Position numbers and translations under genes: made by a program. Under the pieces are notes generated by a model. That model did not search any database. It had not been told where the DNA came from and worked only from the letters and a program-made list of their open reading frames with translations. A DNA stretch of 64,000 nt from Mycolicibacterium thermoresistibile (GTDB lineage Bacteria > Actinomycetota > Actinomycetes > Mycobacteriales > Mycobacteriaceae): positions 2,046,001 to 2,110,000 of the forward strand of contig NZ_LT906483.1 in NCBI RefSeq assembly GCF_900187065.1, in the 5' to 3' direction. This document shows, one piece after another, positions 59,601 to 64,000 of the stretch; the first letter of the stretch is position 1; the number at the start of each line of letters is the position of its first letter.

Positions 59601-62600
59601 GTGACCGCCTATCCGAAACCGTCCCCCGGCGCGCCGAACTTCCCTGCGCTGGAGCAGGAGGTGCTCGAGTACTGGAGTGCGGACGACACCTTCCGCGCCA
59701 GCATCGAGCGCCGGGCCGATGCTCCGGAGTACGTGTTCTACGACGGGCCGCCGTTCGCCAACGGGCTGCCGCACTACGGGCATCTGCTCACCGGGTACGT
59801 CAAGGACATCGTCCCGCGGTACCGCACCATGCGGGGCTACAAGGTGGAACGCCGATTCGGTTGGGACACCCACGGTCTGCCCGCCGAACTCGAGGTGCAG
59901 CGCCAGCTCGGCATCACCGACAAGGCCCAGATCGAACAGATGGGCATCGAGAAGTTCAACGATGCCTGCCGCGCCTCGGTGCTGCGCTACACCAAGGAGT
60001 GGCGCGAGTACGTCACCCGGCAGGCGCGCTGGGTGGACTTCGACAACGACTACAAGACGCTGGATCTCGGCTACATGGAGTCGGTGATCTGGGCGTTCAA
60101 GCAGCTGTGGGACAAGGGCCTGGCCTACGAGGGCATCCGGGTCCTGCCGTACTGCTGGAACGACGAGACCCCGCTGTCCAGCCATGAACTGCGGATGGAC
60201 GACGACGTCTACCAGAGCCGGCAGGATCCGGCGATCACGGTCGGCTTCCGGGTGCCGGACGGGCCGTTGGCCGGCAGTCACCTGCTGATCTGGACCACCA
60301 CACCGTGGACGCTGCCGTCCAACCAGGCGGTGGCGGTGCACCCCGACGTCACCTACGTGCAGGTGGCTGCCCCGGACGGGCGGCGCTACGTGCTGGCCGA
60401 GGCCCGGCTGGCGGCCTACGCGCGGGAACTGGGCGAGGAGCCGGAGGTGCTGGCCCGTTTCCCGGGTTCGGAACTCGTCGAGACCCGCTATCTGCCGCCG
60501 TTCACCTATTTCGCCGACGCGGCGAACTCCTTCCGGGTGCTGCCCGCGGACTTCGTCAGCACCGAGGACGGCACCGGCATCGTGCACATGGCCCCCGCGT
60601 ACGGCGAGGACGACATGGACGTCGCCAAGGCCGCCGACATCACCGCGGTCACCCCGGTCGACGCGAAGGGCTGCTTCGACGCCAGCGTGCCCGACTATCA
60701 GGGTCGGCACGTCTTCGACGCCAACCCGCAGATCATCCGGGATCTGAAGAATCAGGCCGGGCCCGCCGGACACAACGGTGCGGTGTTGCTGCGCCACGAC
60801 ACCTATGAGCACTCCTATCCGCACTGCTGGCGGTGCCGTAACCCGCTCATCTACCGGGCGGTGTCGTCGTGGTTCATCAAGGTCACCGAGTTCCGGGACC
60901 GGATGGTCGAGCTGAACCAGCAGATCACCTGGTATCCCGGACACGTCAAGGACGGTCAGTTCGGCAAGTGGCTGGCCAACGCCCGCGACTGGTCGATCTC
61001 ACGGAACCGCTACTGGGGCACGCCGATCCCGGTGTGGGTGTCGGACAACCCGGAGTACCCGCGGATCGACGTCTACGGCAGCCTGGACGAACTCGAACGC
61101 GACTTCGGCGTGCGGCCCACCGATCTGCACCGCCCCTACATCGATGAGCTGACCCGGCCCAATCCGGACGATCCGACCGGGAAATCGACCATGCGGCGCA
61201 TCCCCGACGTGCTCGACGTGTGGTTCGACTCCGGGTCGATGCCGTTCGCGCAGGTGCACTATCCGTTCGAGAACGCCGACTGGTTCGACGGCTCCGACGA
61301 TCAGGAGCCGCACTTCCCGGGCGATTTCATCGTCGAGTACATCGGTCAGACCCGGGGCTGGTTCTACACCCTGCACATCCTGGCCACGGCGCTTTTCGAC
61401 AAGCCGGCGTTCAAAACCTGTGTGGCACACGGCATCGTGCTCGGCAATGACGGCCAGAAGATGAGCAAGTCGCTGCGCAACTACCCCGACGTCACCGAGG
61501 TGTTCGACCGCGACGGCTCCGACGCCATGCGCTGGTTCCTGATGGCGTCGCCGATTCTGCGTGGCGGCAACCTGATCGTCACCGAGCAGGGCATCCGCGA
61601 CGGTGTCCGCCAGGTGCAGTTGCCGCTGTGGAACGCCTACACCTTCCTCGCGCTCTACGCCCCGAAGAAGGGTGCCTGGCGCACCGACAGCCGCCATGTG
61701 CTGGATCGCTACATCCTGGCCAAACTGGCCGCACTGCGCGACGATCTCACCGATGCGATGGAGGTGTGTGACATCTCCGGCGCCTGCGAGCAGTTGCGCC
61801 AGTTCATCGAGGCGTTGACGAACTGGTATGTGCGCCGGTCACGTTCGCGCTTCTGGGACGAGGACCCAGACGCCATCGACACGTTGCACACGGTGCTGGA
61901 GGTGACCGGCAGGCTGGCCGCGCCGTTGTTGCCGATGACCACCGAGGTGATCTGGCGCGGCATCACGGGGGAACGTTCGGTGCATTTGACGGACTGGCCC
62001 GAATCCGGTCTGCTGCCGAGTGATCCGGATCTGGTCGAGGCCATGGACCAGGTGCGCGACGTGTGTTCGGCGGCATCGTCGCTGCGTAAGGCCAAGAAGC
62101 TGCGGGTGCGACTGCCTTTGCCCAAATTAACTGTGGGAGTGGATAATCCGCAGCGGCTGGAGCCGTTCGTGGATCTGATCGCCGATGAGCTCAACGTCAA
62201 GTCTGTCGAGCTGACCGATGACATCGCGCGTTACGGCCGGTTCGAGCTGACCGTCAACGCGCGGGTGGCCGGCCCCAGGCTGGGTAAGGACGTCCAGGCC
62301 GCGATCAAGGCCGTCAAGGCGGGGGAGGGTGTGGTCAATCCGGACGGCACGCTGACGGCCGGGTCGGTGGTGCTGCAGCCCGGGGAGTTCAGTTCGCGTC
62401 TGGTGGCGGCCGACGCACCGGCGGACGAGGACCGCGCCACCGCGGCTCTGCCCGAGGGCGCGGGTCTGGTGGTGCTCGACTGCACGGTCACCCCGGAGTT
62501 GGAGGCCGAGGGGTGGGCCAAGGACCGCATCCGGGAGCTGCAGGAACTGCGCAAGTCGACCGGACTGGACATCTCCGACCGCATCTCGGTCGTGATGTCG

Positions 62601-62750
62601 GTGCCGCCGCAGCGGCAGGACTGGGCCGAGCGGCACCGGGAGTTGATCGCCGGGGAGATCCTGGCCACCAGTTTCGAGTTCGGCGATCCGGGCGAGTCGG
62701 CGGCCGAGATCGGCGACGGCGTGCGGGTCGCCATCGCGAAGGCGGTGTAA
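59601..62750 (+). CDS. ileS: Isoleucyl-tRNA synthetase
   Basis: 1049 codons from GTG 59601, after AGGAGAA. The class I signatures are PHYGH (57-61, the HIGH motif) and KMSKS (620-624). The editing domain lies between them with [11 protein letters not shown] and [15 protein letters not shown]. The C-terminal region is the long eukaryote-like/mupirocin-tolerant architecture found in actinobacteria, ending in a DUF5915-like domain. It is controlled by the T-box leader just upstream, and a hairpin follows at 62765-62793. Confidence 0.97.
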   Translation: MTAYPKPSPGAPNFPALEQEVLEYWSADDTFRASIERRADAPEYVFYDGPPFANGLPHYGHLLTGYVKDIVPRYRTMRGYKVERRFGWDTHGLPAELEVQRQLGITDKAQIEQMGIEKFNDACRASVLRYTKEWREYVTRQARWVDFDNDYKTLDLGYMESVIWAFKQLWDKGLAYEGIRVLPYCWNDETPLSSHELRMDDDVYQSRQDPAITVGFRVPDGPLAGSHLLIWTTTPWTLPSNQAVAVHPDVTYVQVAAPDGRRYVLAEARLAAYARELGEEPEVLARFPGSELVETRYLPPFTYFADAANSFRVLPADFVSTEDGTGIVHMAPAYGEDDMDVAKAADITAVTPVDAKGCFDASVPDYQGRHVFDANPQIIRDLKNQAGPAGHNGAVLLRHDTYEHSYPHCWRCRNPLIYRAVSSWFIKVTEFRDRMVELNQQITWYPGHVKDGQFGKWLANARDWSISRNRYWGTPIPVWVSDNPEYPRIDVYGSLDELERDFGVRPTDLHRPYIDELTRPNPDDPTGKSTMRRIPDVLDVWFDSGSMPFAQVHYPFENADWFDGSDDQEPHFPGDFIVEYIGQTRGWFYTLHILATALFDKPAFKTCVAHGIVLGNDGQKMSKSLRNYPDVTEVFDRDGSDAMRWFLMASPILRGGNLIVTEQGIRDGVRQVQLPLWNAYTFLALYAPKKGAWRTDSRHVLDRYILAKLAALRDDLTDAMEVCDISGACEQLRQFIEALTNWYVRRSRSRFWDEDPDAIDTLHTVLEVTGRLAAPLLPMTTEVIWRGITGERSVHLTDWPESGLLPSDPDLVEAMDQVRDVCSAASSLRKAKKLRVRLPLPKLTVGVDNPQRLEPFVDLIADELNVKSVELTDDIARYGRFELTVNARVAGPRLGKDVQAAIKAVKAGEGVVNPDGTLTAGSVVLQPGEFSSRLVAADAPADEDRATAALPEGAGLVVLDCTVTPELEAEGWAKDRIRELQELRKSTGLDISDRISVVMSVPPQRQDWAERHRELIAGEILATSFEFGDPGESAAEIGDGVRVAIAKAV

Positions 62751-62764
62751 TCACCCCCGTTCAC

Positions 62765-62793
62765 CGGACCGGGCCACGTCCGTGGTGTCCGGC
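62765..62793 (+). terminator. Hairpin after ileS
   Basis: CCGGAC (62765-62770) pairs with GTCCGG (62788-62793), and CCAC (62775-62778) with GTGG (62783-62786) inside it. It starts 14 bases after the ileS stop and has no T tract. Confidence 0.55.
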
Positions 62794-62870
62794 TGTTCAC
62801 CGTGCCCGAAGTGGTTCGGGAAGTGTTTGCCCGGCGCGTTTTATTTGCCTACGGCGCAAATTTTCGAATA

Positions 62871-62903
62871 ATTGACACGTAAGTCAATCGAAGCCGATAG
62901 GCT
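62871..62903 (+). promoter_or_regulatory. Candidate PKS promoter with inverted repeat
   Basis: ATTGAC-ACGTAA-GTCAAT (62871-62888) is a perfect 6-bp inverted repeat that includes a TTGACA-like -35 element (62872-62877). GATAGG (62896-62901) is 18 bp downstream as a possible -10. The 280-bp gap between ileS and the PKS is AT-rich here; I see no gene in it. Confidence 0.45.
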
Positions 62904-63030
62904 CCGAGCCACTTGGCAACTTCTGTCTGACCGGGGCAGGAGTGGTCACCAGCGGTTGCCGTTCAGGGATTCTCCCTCGGCGGGCATTCGCCGACCACCC
63001 CGTGGGGCCTCGTAGAGAAAGGTGAACATC

Positions 63031-64000
63031 GTGGGCGACACACCTGTCAATGCCGTGGCAGTGATCGGGATGGCATGTCGGCTGCCCGGGGGTATCGATT
63101 CACCCCAACGCCTGTGGGAGGCATTGCTCCGCGGCGACGACATGGTCACCGAGATCCCTGTCGACCGGTGGGACGCCGACGACTACTTCGACCCCGAACC
63201 CGGGGTGCCCGGCCGCACGGTGTCACGCTGGGGCGCCTTCCTCGACGACGTTGCTGGTTTCGACCCGGAGTTCTTCGGGATCAGCGAGCGGGAGGCCATC
63301 TCCATCGACCCCCAGCAACGTTTGTTGCTCGAGACCTCGTGGGAGGCGATGGAGCACGCCGGGCTGACCCCCGCCGACGTCGAAGGATCCTCGACCGGCG
63401 TGTTCGTCGGCCTGTCCCATGACGACTACGCCCTGCTCACCAGCGACGCCGGGGCGCTCGAAGAGGCCTACGGGTTCACCGGCAGCGCGTTCAGCATGGC
63501 GTCGGGCCGGATCGCCTACCGCCTCGGCGTGCACGGGCCGGCGGTCACCGTCGACACCGCCTGCTCCTCGAGTCTGCTTGCCGTGCACATGGCGTGCCGC
63601 AGCCTGCAGGTCGGTGAGAGCGACCTGGCGCTGGCCGGCGGCGCGATGGTGATGCTCGAACCCCGCAAGTACACCTCGGCGTCCGGGCTGGGCATGCTGT
63701 CACCGACCGGCCGCTGCCATGCGTTCGACGTGGCGGCCGACGGTTTCGTCCGGTCCGAGGGCAGCGTGATGCTGCTGCTCAAGCGGCTTCCCGACGCGCT
63801 GCGCGACAACGACCGCATCCTCGCGGTGGTCCGCGGCACCGCCGCCAACCAGGACGGCCGCACCGAGAACATCTCCACGCCGTCGATCCAGGCGCAGGCC
63901 GACGTGTACCGCAGCGCGCTGGCGGTCGCCGGCGTCGACCCCGCCACGGTCGGCATGGTGGAGGCGCACGGCACCGGCACCCCGGTCGGCGACCCCATCG
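63031..64000 (+). CDS. Modular type I polyketide synthase, Mas/Pks5-like, N-terminal part (continues off the window)
   Basis: 323 codons from GTG 63031 run to the window end without a stop. The N-terminus [20 protein letters not shown] is the usual ketosynthase opening. The ketosynthase has the active-site Cys in [13 protein letters not shown] (about 178) and the His in [13 protein letters not shown] near 315. [22 protein letters not shown] and the phrase [14 protein letters not shown] are characteristic of the mycocerosic acid synthase (Mas)/Pks5 group, which makes methyl-branched fatty acids from methylmalonyl-CoA. The later domains are outside the window, so the exact product cannot be read. 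Confidence 0.9.
   Translation, partial: MGDTPVNAVAVIGMACRLPGGIDSPQRLWEALLRGDDMVTEIPVDRWDADDYFDPEPGVPGRTVSRWGAFLDDVAGFDPEFFGISEREAISIDPQQRLLLETSWEAMEHAGLTPADVEGSSTGVFVGLSHDDYALLTSDAGALEEAYGFTGSAFSMASGRIAYRLGVHGPAVTVDTACSSSLLAVHMACRSLQVGESDLALAGGAMVMLEPRKYTSASGLGMLSPTGRCHAFDVAADGFVRSEGSVMLLLKRLPDALRDNDRILAVVRGTAANQDGRTENISTPSIQAQADVYRSALAVAGVDPATVGMVEAHGTGTPVGDPI

Overview
The window is chromosomal DNA from a mycobacterium, most likely a non-tuberculous, Mycolicibacterium-like species. It is very GC-rich, uses many GTG starts and 4-base GTGA/ATGA overlaps, and carries hallmark genes: Pup-proteasome (mpa, dop, pup, prcBA, pafA), pafBC, ripA/ripB, fabG1-inhA, hemZ, mutAB, cob genes and a Mas/Pks5-type polyketide synthase. 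Species assignment is inference; the family calls rest on motifs and gene order.

Layout. 1-5870: 5' part of a RecB-like nuclease, trmI, an IS481-type element, a DUF503 gene, LppK and an MTB12/CFP-2-like secreted protein, then mpa with a strong terminator. 5885-9731: an accessory block (1-Cys-type peroxiredoxin, DUF418 membrane protein, TetR regulator, amidohydrolase) separating mpa from dop. 9783-21669: dop-pup-prcB-prcA, pafA-pafB-pafC-tatA-tatC-helY and a DUF4333 protein. 21680-25852: flap-type exonuclease, hotdog protein, pepE, an FMN/F420 split-barrel protein and an SDR. 25869-37681: cobalamin genes in two converging blocks (cobL-cobM-cobK and cobG-cobH-cobIJ) with a kinase-like protein and an EthR-like regulator between them, then cobN divergent from cobG. 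37682-38517: a gene-free stretch of nested repeats. 38518-46747: ripA-ripB-moxR1-DUF58-VWA, fabG1-inhA-hemZ. 46725-57462: Rv1486c-like, NfeD, stomatin, DoxX-like, DDN-like reductase, VTT protein, mutA-mutB-meaB, lipL. 57513-64000: a 7-TM protein with a small HTH regulator, a stand-alone half condensation domain, a T-box leader with ileS, and the start of a large modular PKS.

How the genes work together. Dop deamidates Pup, PafA ligates it, and Mpa feeds tagged proteins to PrcBA; here the ligase, regulators PafBC and proteasome are contiguous. The cob genes make adenosylcobalamin precursors, and MutAB with its chaperone MeaB, about 14 kb further on, is a direct consumer of that cofactor. FabG1-InhA, the PKS and the condensation-like protein belong to lipid metabolism; RipA/RipB and the MoxR1 operon serve the envelope.

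Most unusual points: (1) the IS481-type element sits exactly in a CTAG that supplied overlapping stop codons to two convergent genes and, by duplication, preserved both while donating a stop to its own transposase; (2) the cobG-cobN gap carries a perfect CRP box, a perfect 21-bp palindrome, a 33-codon membrane-peptide gene and a nested hairpin; (3) cobN is joined to ripA through a 284-bp-period duplication with nested 20-bp and 12-bp tandem repeats, marking a likely rearrangement junction; (4) the 7-TM/HTH/half-condensation-domain group next to ileS and the PKS is not a standard set I recognise.
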